Assembly: GCF_016028255.1 (NCBI RefSeq)
Contig: NZ_CP065707.1
Span: 1,627,001 to 1,691,000 of the forward strand
Direction of reading: 5' to 3'
DNA: 64,000 nt
Source: Streptococcus oralis
Lineage (GTDB): Bacteria; Bacillota; Bacilli; Lactobacillales; Streptococcaceae
The notes beneath the pieces were generated by a model. That model saw only the letters and a list, made by a program, of their open reading frames with translations, was not told the DNA's origin and ran no database searches. Position numbers and translations under genes: made by a program. Below, in pieces: positions 1 to 9,456 of this stretch. The first letter of the stretch is position 1; each line of letters opens with the position of its first letter.

Positions 1-675
1 CAGCCTTTTATCATTGGGGTTTCTGGTAGTGTTGCTGTGGGGAAATCTACTACTAGTCGCTTGATTCAGATTCTACTATCACGCACTCTCCCAGATGCTA
101 CTGTAGAATTGGTGACAACTGACGGTTTTCTCTATCCCAATCAAACCTTGATAGACCAAGATATCTTAAATCGCAAAGGTTTTCCTGAAAGTTATGATAT
201 GGAAACCTTGCTGAATTTTCTTGACCGCCTAAAGAATGGGCAAGATGTCGATATTCCTGTCTATTCTCATGAAGTGTATGACATCGTTCCTGGAGAGAAA
301 CAACGTGTCAAAGCTGCTGATTTTGTCATTGTCGAAGGCATCAATGTCTTTCAAAACCCTCAAAATGAGCGCCTTTACATTACTGATTTCTTTGATTTCT
401 CCATCTATGTGGATGCTACTGTCGAGGACATTGAAAGTTGGTATCTGGATCGTTTCTTAAAACTTCTCAGCTTTGCCCAAAATGATCCCAACAGCTACTA
501 CCACCGCTTTACGCAGATGCCAATTGGAGAAGTTGAAGCCTTTGCACATCAAGTTTGGACCAGTATTAATCTCACAAATCTACAAAACTATATCGAACCG
601 ACAAGGAATCGCGCCGAGGTCATTCTACACAAGACCAAAAACCATGAAATCGATGAAATTTACCTAAAAAAATAA
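1..675 (+). CDS. coaA: Pantothenate kinase, C-terminal part (cut by window start)
   Basis: The reading frame is open from base 1, so the gene begins before the window; 224 residues are visible. The P-loop [12 protein letters not shown] lies at visible residues 6-17 and fits type I (CoaA) pantothenate kinase, which phosphorylates pantothenate in the first committed step of coenzyme A synthesis in the cytoplasm. Further family-typical stretches follow: TTDGFLYPN, the KGFPESYD region, and [11 protein letters not shown]. The C-terminus (EIDEIYLKK) looks complete. A promoter-like site and rpsT follow at once on the same strand. The ATG-like start at 37 is an internal valine codon, not a real start. 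Confidence 0.95.
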   Translation, partial: QPFIIGVSGSVAVGKSTTSRLIQILLSRTLPDATVELVTTDGFLYPNQTLIDQDILNRKGFPESYDMETLLNFLDRLKNGQDVDIPVYSHEVYDIVPGEKQRVKAADFVIVEGINVFQNPQNERLYITDFFDFSIYVDATVEDIESWYLDRFLKLLSFAQNDPNSYYHRFTQMPIGEVEAFAHQVWTSINLTNLQNYIEPTRNRAEVILHKTKNHEIDEIYLKK

Positions 676-682
676 TTTCCCC

Positions 683-711
683 TTGTCAAAACCTAAGTTT
701 TCATATATAAT
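683..711 (+). promoter_or_regulatory. Promoter of rpsT
   Basis: TTGTCA (683-688), a 17-bp spacer and TATAAT (706-711) form a near-consensus sigma-A promoter about 31 bases ahead of the rpsT start. It lies in the short gap after coaA, so rpsT probably has its own transcript. Confidence 0.75.
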
Positions 712-742
712 GGTATAGTTAGTAAATATGGAGGTAAGAACA

Positions 743-979
743 TTGGCAAACATTAAATCAGCTATCAAACGCGCTGAATTGAACGTTAAACAAAACGAAA
801 AAAACTCAGCTCAAAAATCAGCTATGCGTACTGCTATCAAAGCTTTCGAAGCAAACCCTTCTGAAGAACTTTTCCGTGCTGCTAGCTCAGCTATCGACAA
901 AGCAGAAACTAAAGGTTTGATTCATAAAAACAAAGCAAGCCGCGATAAAGCTCGTCTTTCAGCTAAACTTGCTAAATAA
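743..979 (+). CDS. rpsT: 30S ribosomal protein S20, TTG start
   Basis: A 78-residue, lysine-rich protein starting [13 protein letters not shown], the typical S20 start. S20 binds 16S rRNA in the body of the small subunit. The likely start is TTG at 743. The ATG at 728 is in frame but lies in the SD itself (GGAGGT at 730-735), which is 7 bases ahead of the TTG. Starting at 728 would add MEVRT, which S20 proteins lack. The non-AUG start is a known feature of rpsT in other bacteria, where it helps autoregulation; that role is inferred here. A terminator follows the stop codon. Confidence 0.95.
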
Positions 980-980
980 G

Positions 981-1006
981 AAACAGTCCATAGAGGCTGT
1001 TTTTTT
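981..1006 (+). terminator. Rho-independent terminator after rpsT
   Basis: AAACAG...CTGTTT hairpin followed by a run of T, two bases after the rpsT stop codon. Confidence 0.75.
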
Positions 1007-1031
1007 GTCCTCTAATCAGAAAAGGTAGAAA

Positions 1032-1565
1032 ATGAAAATCGCAATCATAGGATATTCTGGAGCAGGCAAGTCAACTCTAGCTGAAAAGTTTTCAAACTAC
1101 TACTCCATCCCCAAACTGCATATGGACACACTCCAATTTCAACCTGGTTGGCAAGACAGTGACCGCGAATGGATGTTGACTGAGATGAAAAACTTTCTCA
1201 CAAAGCACGAAGCTTGGGTCATCGACGGCAACTACTCTTGGTGTTGCTATGAAGAAAGAATGCTGGAAGCTGACCAAATCATCTTTCTCAACTTTTCCCC
1301 ATGGACTTGTCTCTTTCGAGCCTTTAAACGGTATCTCACATACCGAGGCAAGGTCAGAGAAAGTATGGCAGCAGGCTGTCCTGAACGCTTTGACTGGGAT
1401 TTTATCAGATGGATTCTCTGGGATGGGCGGACAAAGAATGCTAAAGAACGCTATCAACGGGTTCAAGAAACCTACCCTGAGAAAGTAATTGTCCTCAAGT
1501 CGCAAAAGGAGATGGACCACTTCTTAGAAAATCTCGTACATAACAAGAAAAACCAACGTGTCTAA
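1032..1565 (+). CDS. P-loop kinase-like protein (topology modulation/FlaR family)
   Basis: A 177-residue soluble protein with Walker A GYSGAGKST at residues 7-15, HMDTLQFQPGW at about 31-41, and VIDGNYS at about 63-69. This pattern belongs to the adenylate-kinase-like group often annotated 'DNA topology modulation protein'; the old name rests on a weak genetic observation and the real substrate is unknown. The likely chemistry is NTP-dependent phosphoryl transfer. It has an SD (AAAGGTAG) shortly ahead of the ATG and lies downstream of the rpsT terminator. Its stop codon sits inside the hairpin of the shared terminator with metG. Family assignment is firm; function is not. Confidence 0.8.
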   Translation: MKIAIIGYSGAGKSTLAEKFSNYYSIPKLHMDTLQFQPGWQDSDREWMLTEMKNFLTKHEAWVIDGNYSWCCYEERMLEADQIIFLNFSPWTCLFRAFKRYLTYRGKVRESMAAGCPERFDWDFIRWILWDGRTKNAKERYQRVQETYPEKVIVLKSQKEMDHFLENLVHNKKNQRV

Positions 1566-1578
1566 CGTTGGTTTTTTT
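1551..1578. terminator. Bidirectional terminator between convergent genes
   Basis: AACCAACGT (1551-1559) pairs with ACGTTGGTT (1565-1573), with an A-run before and a T-run after, so it can serve the P-loop gene on plus and metG on minus. The plus gene's stop codon lies in the loop. Confidence 0.85.
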
Positions 1579-1582
1579 GCTA

Positions 1583-3580
1583 TTAGCCAATCACACTTCC
1601 GTTTGGTACAGCTGGATCAACTGTGAGAAGGGTTAACTTGCCTTCATGTTCAGCTGAGAGGATCATTCCTTGGCTGACATATTTTTTCATCATCTTGCGT
1701 GGTTTGAGGTTGGCAACGATTTGGACCTTCTTGCCGACCAATTCTTGTTCGTTTGGATAGTATTTGGAAATTCCTGATAGGATTTGACGGTCTTCGCCAT
1801 CACCTGCATCGAGGCGGAATTGGAGCAACTTGTCAGAACCTTCCACTTTAGAAACTTCTTTGACTTCTGCGACACGGATCTCGACCTTATCAAAGTCTTC
1901 AAACTTGATTTCATCCTTGTTGAGTTTGAGTTCAACTTCATCTGGATTCCATTCTTTTTCGACTGCTGGTTTGTTGCCTTCCATTTGTTCTTTGATATAG
2001 GCAATCTCTTCTTCCATGTCCAGACGTGGGAAGATTGGTGTTCCTTTGGCTACTACTGTTACACCCTCAGGAAAATCCCCCAAGCTCAAGTTCTCAAGAC
2101 TAGTAACTTCTGCGAGACCAAGCTGAGTCAAGACTGCGCGACTGGTTTCCATCATAAATGGCTCAATCAAGTGTGCTACGACACGAAGGCTGGCTGCCAA
2201 GTGGCTCATGACACTTGCCAATTGGTCACGAAGAGCTTCATCCTTAGCCAAGACCCATGGGGCTGTCTCATCAATATATTTGTTAGTACGAGAGATAAGC
2301 GTCCAAACTGCTTCTAGAGCACGTGGGTAGTCAACTGCATCCATGTGTGTATGGTAATCAGCAATTGATTCAGTAGCTACTTGAGCAAGAGCATGGTCAA
2401 ATTCTGTCACACCTTCTACATAGGCAGGGATTTGTCCATCAAAGTACTTGTTAATCATGGAAACCGTACGGTTGAGGAGGTTTCCTAGGTCATTGGCCAA
2501 TTCATAGTTGATACGGCCTATGTAGTCCTCGGGAGTAAAGGTTCCGTCTGAACCGACTGGAAGGCTACGCATGAGGTAGTAACGAAGCGGATCCAGTCCA
2601 TAACGCTCTACCAACATTTCAGGATAGACGACATTCCCTTTAGACTTAGACATCTTGCCGTCTTTCATGACAAACCAACCGTGGGCAATCAAGCGGTCAG
2701 GCAACTTCATATCCAACATCATGAGAAGGATTGGCCAGTAGATAGAGTGGAAACGAAGAATGTCTTTTCCGACCATGTGGAAAACTGTTCCATTCCAGAA
2801 TTTGTCAAAGTTAGCATGATCATCTTGACCATATCCAAGAGCTGTCGCATAGTTGAGAAGGGCATCAATCCAAACATAGACAACGTGTTTTGGATTTGAT
2901 GGGACTGGCACACCCCATGTGAAAGTTGTACGAGAAACTGCTAAATCTTCCAAACCTGGCTCGATAAAGTTTTTCAACATTTCATTGAGACGACCATCAG
3001 GAGTGATAAAGTCTGGATGCGATTTGAAAAATTCAACCAAACGGTCTTGGTATTTGCTGAGGCGAAGGAAATAAGATTCTTCAGAAACCCATTCGACCTC
3101 GTGACCTGATGGAGCAATACCGCCAGTTACATTACCAGCTTCGTCACGGAAAACTTCTGCAAGCTGGCTTTCTGTAAAGAATTCCTCATCTGATACTGAA
3201 TACCAACCAGAATATTCGCCCAAGTAGATATCATCTTGAGCAAGCAAGCGTTCAAAGACCTGTGCTACAACTTTTTCATGGTAATCATCAGTCGTACGGA
3301 TGAATTTATCGTATGAGATATCTAGTAATTGCCAGAGTTCTTTGACTCCAACCGCCATCCCGTCAACATAAGCTTGTGGTGTAATACCAGCTTCTTCTGC
3401 TTTCTGTTGGATCTTTTGACCATGCTCGTCAAGACCTGTCAGATAAAAGACATCGTAGCCCATGAGGCGTTTGTAACGTGCTAGGACATCACAGGCGATA
3501 GTTGTGTAAGCAGAACCGATATGAAGTTTACCAGATGGATAGTAAATCGGTGTTGTAATATAAAAATTCTTTTCAGACAT
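1583..3580 (-). CDS. metG: Methionyl-tRNA synthetase
   Basis: A 665-residue class I aminoacyl-tRNA synthetase that charges tRNA-Met. The HIGH-type motif KLHIGSAY lies at residues 18-25 and [10 protein letters not shown] at about 306-315. The C-terminal ~105 residues (from [15 protein letters not shown]) are the EMAP/Trbp111-type tRNA-binding domain used for dimerisation. The start at 3580 ([11 protein letters not shown]) is chosen because AAAGGA lies about 7 bases upstream; the frame stays open a further 14 codons without an SD. I saw no T-box-like leader in the short upstream stretch. Confidence 0.97.
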   Translation of the reverse strand: MSEKNFYITTPIYYPSGKLHIGSAYTTIACDVLARYKRLMGYDVFYLTGLDEHGQKIQQKAEEAGITPQAYVDGMAVGVKELWQLLDISYDKFIRTTDDYHEKVVAQVFERLLAQDDIYLGEYSGWYSVSDEEFFTESQLAEVFRDEAGNVTGGIAPSGHEVEWVSEESYFLRLSKYQDRLVEFFKSHPDFITPDGRLNEMLKNFIEPGLEDLAVSRTTFTWGVPVPSNPKHVVYVWIDALLNYATALGYGQDDHANFDKFWNGTVFHMVGKDILRFHSIYWPILLMMLDMKLPDRLIAHGWFVMKDGKMSKSKGNVVYPEMLVERYGLDPLRYYLMRSLPVGSDGTFTPEDYIGRINYELANDLGNLLNRTVSMINKYFDGQIPAYVEGVTEFDHALAQVATESIADYHTHMDAVDYPRALEAVWTLISRTNKYIDETAPWVLAKDEALRDQLASVMSHLAASLRVVAHLIEPFMMETSRAVLTQLGLAEVTSLENLSLGDFPEGVTVVAKGTPIFPRLDMEEEIAYIKEQMEGNKPAVEKEWNPDEVELKLNKDEIKFEDFDKVEIRVAEVKEVSKVEGSDKLLQFRLDAGDGEDRQILSGISKYYPNEQELVGKKVQIVANLKPRKMMKKYVSQGMILSAEHEGKLTLLTVDPAVPNGSVIG

Positions 3581-3703
3581 AATTTTTCCTTTCCAGGCAA
3601 ATGAAACCTGTTTTTCTAACACTTCATTATATCATATTTTCGGTGATTTTCGATAGGGAAATCTATACAAAAACAAGATAGACAAATGTCCATCTTGTCT
3701 ATC

Positions 3704-4963
3704 TTATTCATAGCGAAGGGCTTCAATTGGATCAAGCTTAGATGCTTTATTGGCTGGTAAGACCCCAAAGATCATACCAACGCTGGCCGAAACAGCCAAG
3801 CTAAAGAGAGCAATCGGTAGCGAGACACCAATTTCTATTCCTTCCATCATATTTTTTAGCAAGGCTCCTGCTAGTGCGGTCAAGCCTGCTGCACTAACAA
3901 GTCCGATAAGACCACCTAATAAGGTCAAAATCATGGACTCAATCAAAAACTGTACCAAGATATTAGCCCGTGTAGCTCCCAATGCTTTACGAAGACCAAT
4001 CTCACGAGTACGCTCCGTTACAGAAACCAGCATAATATTCATAACTCCAGTCCCTCCCACAAAGAGAGAGATTCCTGCGATAGCACTAATAATAGCGGTC
4101 ATAAAACCAAAGATTTGCTGAACCTCTGCAAAAGCGGCGGTTTCGTCTACAACCTGATATTCTCCCTGCTGTACTCCTGCAATTTCTGTCATCTTGCGTG
4201 CGAGTTCTGGCCCCAAAGTCGGAGTTAGACTCGTATCATTCACACGAAAGACAATATTAGAAATTTCCTCTACATTAAAATTAGCTGCTACAGAAGCATT
4301 GGTTGTAATCGGTAAGCCACCTACACCAAACATCTTAGCACTTTTAACAGCAGGACTAGAGTAAACACCAATCACACGATAGCTATATCCATTGGCTGAA
4401 ATGATTTGATTGAGTGCTGCCTGAGGCGAGTCAAAAAGACTTTTAGCGAGTTCTTCATCTAGCAAAATCACACTTGCAAAATCTCGGTAGTCTTGTTCTC
4501 TCAGATCCCTACCTGCAATAATTTTATTTTCTACAGCAGACATATAAGTCATATTTCCACCTGTCAGACTTGCTCTCTCTACCTTTTTATCCTTATAGGT
4601 CAAAGTAACATTTGTACTATTAGTCACATAATAGCCATCTACGCCTTTTAGTTTGGCAGCTTCCTTAACCCACGATTCCTGTGTTTTAGGTGGTTCTACG
4701 TGAACATCTTCTTCTTTACCAGATAGTGTCAGTGCAGATTGCTTTTGTGTAAAGGAACCGTCCTTACTTTTAATCGGTGAGAAAAATACCTGAATATTTT
4801 TCTGAGATTTTGTCATATTTTTATTGACCTGACGAGACATAGAGTCCCCTAAAGCCATGATAACAACTACTGAAGAAACTCCGATAATAATGCCAATCAT
4901 GGTCAAAAAGGAGCGCATCTTGTGTGCCATAATAGATGAAAAGGCAAATTTCAGATTTTGCAT
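3704..4963 (-). CDS. MacB-type ABC transporter permease
   Basis: A 420-residue membrane protein with the FtsX/MacB layout: one N-terminal membrane helix (about residues 20-42), a large extracytoplasmic domain, then three C-terminal helices (about 290-400). The stretch VSVTERTREIGLRKALGAT marks the coupling region that contacts the ATPase. With the two upstream genes it forms an efflux or envelope-stress exporter; substrates may be peptides or drugs. The start at 4963 is one base after the ATPase stop codon, with GGAAAGGAG inside the ATPase gene's 3' end, which points to translational coupling. No outer membrane exists here, so this is the Gram-positive MacAB-like arrangement. Confidence 0.88.
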   Translation of the reverse strand: MQNLKFAFSSIMAHKMRSFLTMIGIIIGVSSVVVIMALGDSMSRQVNKNMTKSQKNIQVFFSPIKSKDGSFTQKQSALTLSGKEEDVHVEPPKTQESWVKEAAKLKGVDGYYVTNSTNVTLTYKDKKVERASLTGGNMTYMSAVENKIIAGRDLREQDYRDFASVILLDEELAKSLFDSPQAALNQIISANGYSYRVIGVYSSPAVKSAKMFGVGGLPITTNASVAANFNVEEISNIVFRVNDTSLTPTLGPELARKMTEIAGVQQGEYQVVDETAAFAEVQQIFGFMTAIISAIAGISLFVGGTGVMNIMLVSVTERTREIGLRKALGATRANILVQFLIESMILTLLGGLIGLVSAAGLTALAGALLKNMMEGIEIGVSLPIALFSLAVSASVGMIFGVLPANKASKLDPIEALRYE

Positions 4964-4964
4964 C

Positions 4965-5666
4965 TTAGTTCTCCTTTCCTTCCAAACGAGCGCTATCAGA
5001 CGAAATAACTCCATCACGGATTACAATCTGGCGTTTTGCATAGGCTGCAATTTCGGGCTCGTGCGTTACCATAATAATAGTCTTGCCTTCTTCATTTAAC
5101 TCAACCAAGAGTTCCATGATTTGACTTCCTGTTTTCGTATCCAAGGCGCCTGTCGGTTCATCAGCTAGGATGATTGAGGGATCGTTAACAAGAGCACGCG
5201 CAATGGCCACCCGTTGTTTTTGACCGCCAGACAACTCCGAAGGAAGGTGATGAATACGATCAGTCAACTCTACTTTACTCAGATATTCCTCTGCCAACTT
5301 GCGACGTTGGGCAGCTGGAACTCCTGCATAAATCAAGGGTAACTCGACATTTTGAACAGCATCCATCTTTGACAAAAGAAAGAACTGTTGAAAGACAAAG
5401 CCAATTTGTTGGTTACGTACCTGTGCCAACTGCTTTTCACCTAGACGGGCCACTTCTTGACCTTCTAGATAGTATTCGCCGCTAGTTGGGGTGTCCAGCA
5501 TTCCGATGGTATTCATCAGAGTAGATTTACCCGAACCAGATGGTCCCATAATGGCAACAAATTCCCCTTCGCCGATCTCCAAATTAATATTTTTCAAGAC
5601 CTGCAGCTCCTGTTCACCATTTCGATAACTCCGGCAGATGTTTTTTAGACTAATTAGTTGTTTCAT
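4965..5666 (-). CDS. MacB-type ABC transporter ATP-binding protein
   Basis: A 233-residue ABC ATPase with Walker [10 protein letters not shown] at about residues 41-49, the signature LSGGQKQR at about 144-151 and Walker B IILADEP at about 164-170, followed by the H-loop VTHEPE. It belongs to the LolD/MacB/FtsE-like subclass. Its start lies 17 bases inside the end of the upstream HlyD-like gene and its stop is one base from the permease start, so all three are one operon. It would power export by the 3704-4963 permease. Confidence 0.92.
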   Translation of the reverse strand: MKQLISLKNICRSYRNGEQELQVLKNINLEIGEGEFVAIMGPSGSGKSTLMNTIGMLDTPTSGEYYLEGQEVARLGEKQLAQVRNQQIGFVFQQFFLLSKMDAVQNVELPLIYAGVPAAQRRKLAEEYLSKVELTDRIHHLPSELSGGQKQRVAIARALVNDPSIILADEPTGALDTKTGSQIMELLVELNEEGKTIIMVTHEPEIAAYAKRQIVIRDGVISSDSARLEGKEN

Positions 5667-6804
5667 CAGCCTTCACCTCTTTTCCTTCTTCCAAGGAAGT
5701 CGTTGGATTACTGATGACTTTGGTTCCATCTGTCAAACCAGATGTGATCTCTTGGTTTTCTGCGTCAGCATTTCCTAGGCTAACTTCAACCTTCTTAGCC
5801 TTATTCTCTTCGTCAACCACCCAAACGTAGTTTTTCCCGTCTTCAGTAATGACACTGGTTAAGGGTACGAGGATTGATTTCTTGTCACTTTTAACCTCAA
5901 CACTAACGGTGAAACCTGGTCTTAAATCACCAATCTCACTCGTCACTTCAATCGTATAAGGATATTTAGAACCAGTATTCCCCCCAGTTATAGCATTCGT
6001 TCCTTCTCCACTATTTTTAGGGTAAGCTGAAATAAAGCTGATCTTCCCTGTCCAAGTTTTATCTTGGTAAACTTTAGAAGAGAAGGTCACTTCTTGGCCA
6101 ACAGAAAGGTTGGCAAGATTGTACTCGGAAAGTTCTCCCTTGACTTGTAGATTGTCGTTACTTACTACATGAACCATCACTTGATTTGCAGCAGTTGTGG
6201 ACTTTGATACATTGCGATTAACTTCTACAACTGTACCTTCTAGCGTACTCAGAACCTTTGTTGCGTCCAATTGGGCTTGCGCCTTTTTAAGTTGCGCCTC
6301 TGCATCAGCACGACTATCACGAGCATCACTAATTTGAGAATCAATGGAAGAGACAGAAGAACCCTGCGTTCCATCATCATATTCTTCCGAATCAGCTAGA
6401 GTGTTGTTTCGTGATTCCTTCAAGTCATTGATACGACGATCAGCCTTGGCTATGGCACGGTTAGCTGCATCATAAGCAGACTGCGCTTCTGTGCTGTTGT
6501 ATTTTACGAGCGCTTGTCCTTTGTCAACCTTATCTCCAACAGAAACCAAGATTTCATCTACCTCACCCTTACTTGCATCCAAATAAACATATTGTTCATT
6601 TTTTGCGGTGACGGTACCAGATAAGAGAACAGAGGAGGCAACTGTTCCTTCCTTTGCGACTACGAGATGCGAAGTGTCATCCTTACTGGCAACCTGAGAG
6701 GGCTGTCTAAATAGCAAAATACCCGCTGCACTGATTATAATAATACTTGCAGCACCAATAGCTGTGTATAGTTGCCATTTTTTAGTTTTCTTATTCCCCT
6801 TCAT
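5650..6804 (-). CDS. HlyD/MacA-family membrane fusion (adaptor) protein
   Basis: A 384-residue protein with one N-terminal membrane anchor (about residues 12-33), a biotinyl-lipoyl-like half (GEVDEILVSVGDKVDKGQ), a coiled-coil hairpin rich in A/K/D/R (about 105-190), the second lipoyl half, and a beta-barrel/membrane-proximal C-terminus ending in an acidic tail. This is the periplasmic-adaptor fold that in Firmicutes works outside the membrane with MacB-like permeases. ATG at 6804 is preferred over the in-frame GTG at 6807 because AGGAG (6812-6816) lies 7 bases ahead of it. It is first gene of the operon, behind a palindromic promoter. Confidence 0.88.
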   Translation of the reverse strand: MKGNKKTKKWQLYTAIGAASIIIISAAGILLFRQPSQVASKDDTSHLVVAKEGTVASSVLLSGTVTAKNEQYVYLDASKGEVDEILVSVGDKVDKGQALVKYNSTEAQSAYDAANRAIAKADRRINDLKESRNNTLADSEEYDDGTQGSSVSSIDSQISDARDSRADAEAQLKKAQAQLDATKVLSTLEGTVVEVNRNVSKSTTAANQVMVHVVSNDNLQVKGELSEYNLANLSVGQEVTFSSKVYQDKTWTGKISFISAYPKNSGEGTNAITGGNTGSKYPYTIEVTSEIGDLRPGFTVSVEVKSDKKSILVPLTSVITEDGKNYVWVVDEENKAKKVEVSLGNADAENQEITSGLTDGTKVISNPTTSLEEGKEVKADETTN

Positions 6805-6839
6805 CACAAAACTCCTATTTTATTTTCAATACAAAGACT

Positions 6840-6881
6840 ATTATAGCAAATTTACCTACTCTAAACAATGATTGTTCAGAG
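6840..6881 (-). promoter_or_regulatory. Promoter with palindromic operator for the MacAB-like operon
   Basis: On the minus strand TTGTTT (6868-6863), a 17-bp spacer and an extended -10 (TGC then TATAAT, 6845-6840). An 11-bp inverted repeat CTCTAAACAAT-G-ATTGTTCAGAG (6859-6881, one mismatch) covers the -35 box, as expected for a repressor site. A further AACAATT lies at about 6891-6897. No regulator gene is adjacent, so the binding protein is unknown. Confidence 0.6.
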
Positions 6882-7013
6882 AGAAAAGAGAACAATTCAG
6901 GAAACATACCTTGTTTCCATTTGATTTATGCGAAATTGTACTAGTAACATCATACACCTTATTTCTATATTTAGCAAGTGATTTCTGCTATTTCTTTAGG
7001 GCGTAGCAGATTT

Positions 7014-7042
7014 TTGCATTCAAAAAATAAAAACGATAGAAT
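7014..7042 (+). promoter_or_regulatory. Promoter of gor
   Basis: TTGCAT (7014-7019), 17-bp spacer, TAGAAT (7037-7042), about 30 bases ahead of the gor ATG. Confidence 0.65.
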
Positions 7043-7071
7043 ATGACTATCAAAACTATAAGGAGTTTTCC

Positions 7072-8418
7072 ATGAGAGAATATGATATCATCGCCATCGG
7101 TGGAGGGAGTGGCGGTATCGCCACTATGAACCGAGCTGGTGAACACGGCGCTAAAGCAGCTGTTATAGAAGAGAAAAAATTAGGTGGAACTTGTGTCAAC
7201 GTTGGCTGTGTTCCTAAGAAAATCATGTGGTATGGAGCGCAAATCGCTGAAAGCTTCCACCACTACGGCCCTGACTATGGTTTTACAAGTTCAGATGTGC
7301 AATTTGATTTTGCAAAACTTCGTCAAAACCGTGAAGCCTACATCGATCGTGCCCGCTCGTCTTATGATGGAAGTTTCAAGCGCAACGGTGTTGATTTGAT
7401 TGAAGGTCGTGCTCATTTCGTTGATTCCCACACAGTCAGCGTTAATGGTGAATTGATTCGTGCCAAGCATATCGTGATTGCGACTGGAGCTCGTCCAAGC
7501 ATCCCAACTATTCCTGGAGCTGAACTCGGTGGTAGTTCAGACGATGTCTTTGCTTGGGAACAACTTCCTGAATCCGTTGCAATCCTTGGTGCTGGCTATA
7601 TCGCTGTTGAATTAGCTGGTGTTCTCCACGCACTTGGAGTAAAAACTGATTTGTTTGTGCGTCGCGATCGTCCCTTGCGCACTTTTGACAACTACATCGT
7701 TGAAGGTCTTGTCAATGAAATGGAAAAAACAGGTTTACCTTTGCAAACGCATAAGGTACCCGTCAAGCTCGAAGAAACTGAGCAAGGCATTACGATTCAT
7801 TTTGAAGACGGTTCTAGTCACACTGCAAGCAAAGTTATCTGGGCTATCGGGCGACGTCCAAATGTAGACGGTCTTGAGTTAGAAAAGGCTGGCGTCACAC
7901 TCAACCAACGTGGATTTATCCAAGTGGATGAGTATCAAAATACAGTTGTAGATGGCATCTACGCCCTTGGAGACGTTACTGGTGAGAAGGAACTTACCCC
8001 AGTAGCCATCAAGGCAGGACGCACCCTATCTGAACGCCTCTTCAACGGGAAAACAAATGCCAAGATGGACTACACGACTATCCCTACTGTTGTCTTCTCC
8101 CACCCAGCAATCGGAACCGTTGGTTTGACCGAGGAGCAAGCTATCAAAGAATACGGCCAAGATAATATCAAAGTCTACAAGTCAAGCTTTGCATCTATGT
8201 ACTCTGCCGTTACAAGCCATCGTCAAGAATCTCGCTTCAAACTCATCACTGCCGGTGCAGACGAAAAAGTTGTTGGCCTTCACGGACTTGGTTACGGAGT
8301 GGATGAGATGATTCAAGGATTCGCTGTTGCCATCAAGATGGGGGCTACCAAGGCGGACTTTGATGCTACAGTAGCTATCCACCCAACCTCTTCAGAAGAA
8401 TTTGTAACCATGCGCTAA
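7072..8418 (+). CDS. gor: Glutathione-disulfide reductase
   Basis: A 448-residue FAD/NAD(P)H disulfide oxidoreductase. It shows the N-terminal FAD-binding GGGSGG, the redox-active CVNVGC at residues 41-46, the second dinucleotide fold [18 protein letters not shown] near residue 300, and the C-terminal HPTSSEE whose His/Glu act in catalysis. It reduces oxidised glutathione with NADPH; pneumococci import glutathione rather than make it. The arginine-rich site VRRDRPLR after the second fold suits NADPH. SD AAGGAG lies 8 bases before the ATG. It is monocistronic between its promoter and a strong hairpin. Confidence 0.95.
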   Translation: MREYDIIAIGGGSGGIATMNRAGEHGAKAAVIEEKKLGGTCVNVGCVPKKIMWYGAQIAESFHHYGPDYGFTSSDVQFDFAKLRQNREAYIDRARSSYDGSFKRNGVDLIEGRAHFVDSHTVSVNGELIRAKHIVIATGARPSIPTIPGAELGGSSDDVFAWEQLPESVAILGAGYIAVELAGVLHALGVKTDLFVRRDRPLRTFDNYIVEGLVNEMEKTGLPLQTHKVPVKLEETEQGITIHFEDGSSHTASKVIWAIGRRPNVDGLELEKAGVTLNQRGFIQVDEYQNTVVDGIYALGDVTGEKELTPVAIKAGRTLSERLFNGKTNAKMDYTTIPTVVFSHPAIGTVGLTEEQAIKEYGQDNIKVYKSSFASMYSAVTSHRQESRFKLITAGADEKVVGLHGLGYGVDEMIQGFAVAIKMGATKADFDATVAIHPTSSEEFVTMR

Positions 8419-8420
8419 TC

Positions 8421-8452
8421 GTATAAAGAGACCCCATGTGGTCTCTTTATAC
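8421..8452 (+). terminator. Hairpin after gor
   Basis: A perfect 13-bp stem (8421-8433 with 8440-8452) and a 6-base loop directly after the gor stop. The T-run after it is weak (TTGT), so termination could be partial. Confidence 0.6.
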
Positions 8453-8500
8453 TTGTAAAATCGGCTGTTACAAAATTGTTACCTATACTTTAAAAATAGG

Positions 8501-8528
8501 TTGACTTTTATTCCTGAATTAGTATAAT
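8501..8528 (+). promoter_or_regulatory. Promoter of bioY with possible biotin-repressor-like half-sites
   Basis: TTGACT (8501-8506), 16-bp spacer, TATAAT (8523-8528). TTGTTACC at 8477-8484 and GTTGACTT overlapping the -35 resemble degenerate halves of the BirA operator (TTGTTAAC-N14/15-GTTAACAA), but the right half matches poorly. Confidence 0.5.
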
Positions 8529-8561
8529 AGTTACTATAATTTTGAAAAGAGGTTAACAGTT

Positions 8562-9098
8562 TTGAAAAAAGCTCATATCTATGCTATCCCTGCTATCGGT
8601 GCTGCACTCATCGCCGTATTGGCACAAATCAGTCTCCCTATCGGTCCTGTACCTTTCACTCTGCAAAACTTTGCGATCGGTCTGATTGCTACTGTTTTTA
8701 GACCTAGAGAAGCTGTCCTTTCTGTAGCTCTCTACCTCCTGCTGGGTGCCATTGGTTTACCTGTCTTTGCAGGGGGTGGTGCAGGATTTCACGTTTTAGT
8801 CGGTCCAAGTTCAGGCTATCTTTGGTTTGACCTTGTCTATGCAGGACTTACATCTTATCTCATCCATCAAAATAGCGGCTATATCCGCATTTTCCTAGCC
8901 AACCTCTTGGGTGATTCACTCGTCTTTGTCGGAGGTATTCTCAGCCTCCACTTCCTTGCTGGTATGCCACTTGACAAAGCACTCGCTGTTGGAGTCCTCC
9001 CCTTTATCCTCCCTGATCTTGGTAAAATCATTGCGATTAGCTTCATTGGTCGTCCACTATTACAACGACTTAGGGGACAAGCATACTTCTCAATTTAA
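8562..9098 (+). CDS. bioY: Biotin transporter substrate-binding (S) component
   Basis: A 178-residue very hydrophobic protein with about six membrane helices. The family signature PIGPVPFTLQNFA lies at residues 27-39 and the glycine-rich GGGAGFHVLVGPSSGY follows at about 71-86. BioY captures biotin at the membrane and works with a shared ECF energising module encoded elsewhere. The start is TTG at 8562, supported by AAGAGGT about 10 bases upstream. No biotin-synthesis genes are nearby, which suits a scavenger. It ends in a terminator shared with the convergent ydbC-like gene. Confidence 0.93.
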   Translation: MKKAHIYAIPAIGAALIAVLAQISLPIGPVPFTLQNFAIGLIATVFRPREAVLSVALYLLLGAIGLPVFAGGGAGFHVLVGPSSGYLWFDLVYAGLTSYLIHQNSGYIRIFLANLLGDSLVFVGGILSLHFLAGMPLDKALAVGVLPFILPDLGKIIAISFIGRPLLQRLRGQAYFSI

Positions 9099-9102
9099 CC
9101 CA

Positions 9103-9137
9103 AAAAGGATACTGAGTCAAAAACTCAATATCCTTTT
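9103..9137. terminator. Bidirectional terminator, bioY and ydbC-like gene
   Basis: A 15-bp stem (9103-9117 with 9123-9137, one mismatch) ending in TTTT; it also covers the stop codon of the minus-strand gene. Confidence 0.75.
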
Positions 9138-9354
9138 ATTGATTTCCTTTAAAAGCATCCACCATTACCTGAAATTCTTCGTTTGTAAGGGTGATTCCTT
9201 TTCCCATCTTGGTATGATCAGGGCTCCAAGTTCGAATATCAAACTTTGCTGGAGCGCCATTAAAGCTGACTCGGTTTAATTCCTTGGTCCATCCTTTTTC
9301 ATTTTCGGACAAGGTCAGTAAGTGTTCTTCGATTTCAAATGTAAATTCTGCCAT
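9136..9354 (-). CDS. YdbC/PC4-like single-stranded nucleic acid binding protein
   Basis: A 72-residue protein (MAEFTFEIEEHLLTLSENEK...). Length and pattern, including WTKELNRVSFNGAPAKFDIR and WSPDHTKMGKGITLTNEE, match the Firmicute YdbC family. Those are homodimers of the PC4 coactivator fold that bind single-stranded DNA or RNA. Its cellular role is not established; suggestions are replication, recombination or transcription. An SD (AGGAG) lies ahead of the ATG. It is a single-gene unit convergent with bioY. Confidence 0.75.
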   Translation of the reverse strand: MAEFTFEIEEHLLTLSENEKGWTKELNRVSFNGAPAKFDIRTWSPDHTKMGKGITLTNEEFQVMVDAFKGNQ

Positions 9355-9401
9355 TTTAACTCCTTTACGTGATATGCTTTCTCTAGTCTATTCGTAAAAT
9401 C

Positions 9402-9430
9402 TTGTGGATTTTAGGAAAATTTTATATAAT
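9402..9430 (+). promoter_or_regulatory. Promoter of the 9457 gene
   Basis: TTGTGG (9402-9407), 17-bp spacer, TATAAT (9425-9430). Confidence 0.6.
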
Positions 9431-9456
9431 ATGGTTATATAAGAGGGGAGATGCCT

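Noticed and set aside
1092..1520. 142-codon minus-strand frame inside the P-loop gene
   Set aside because: Antisense shadow of a convincing kinase-like gene; no SD and no family pattern.
3580..3703. T-box leader for metG
   Set aside because: The upstream region is too short and lacks the T-box sequence and antiterminator stems.
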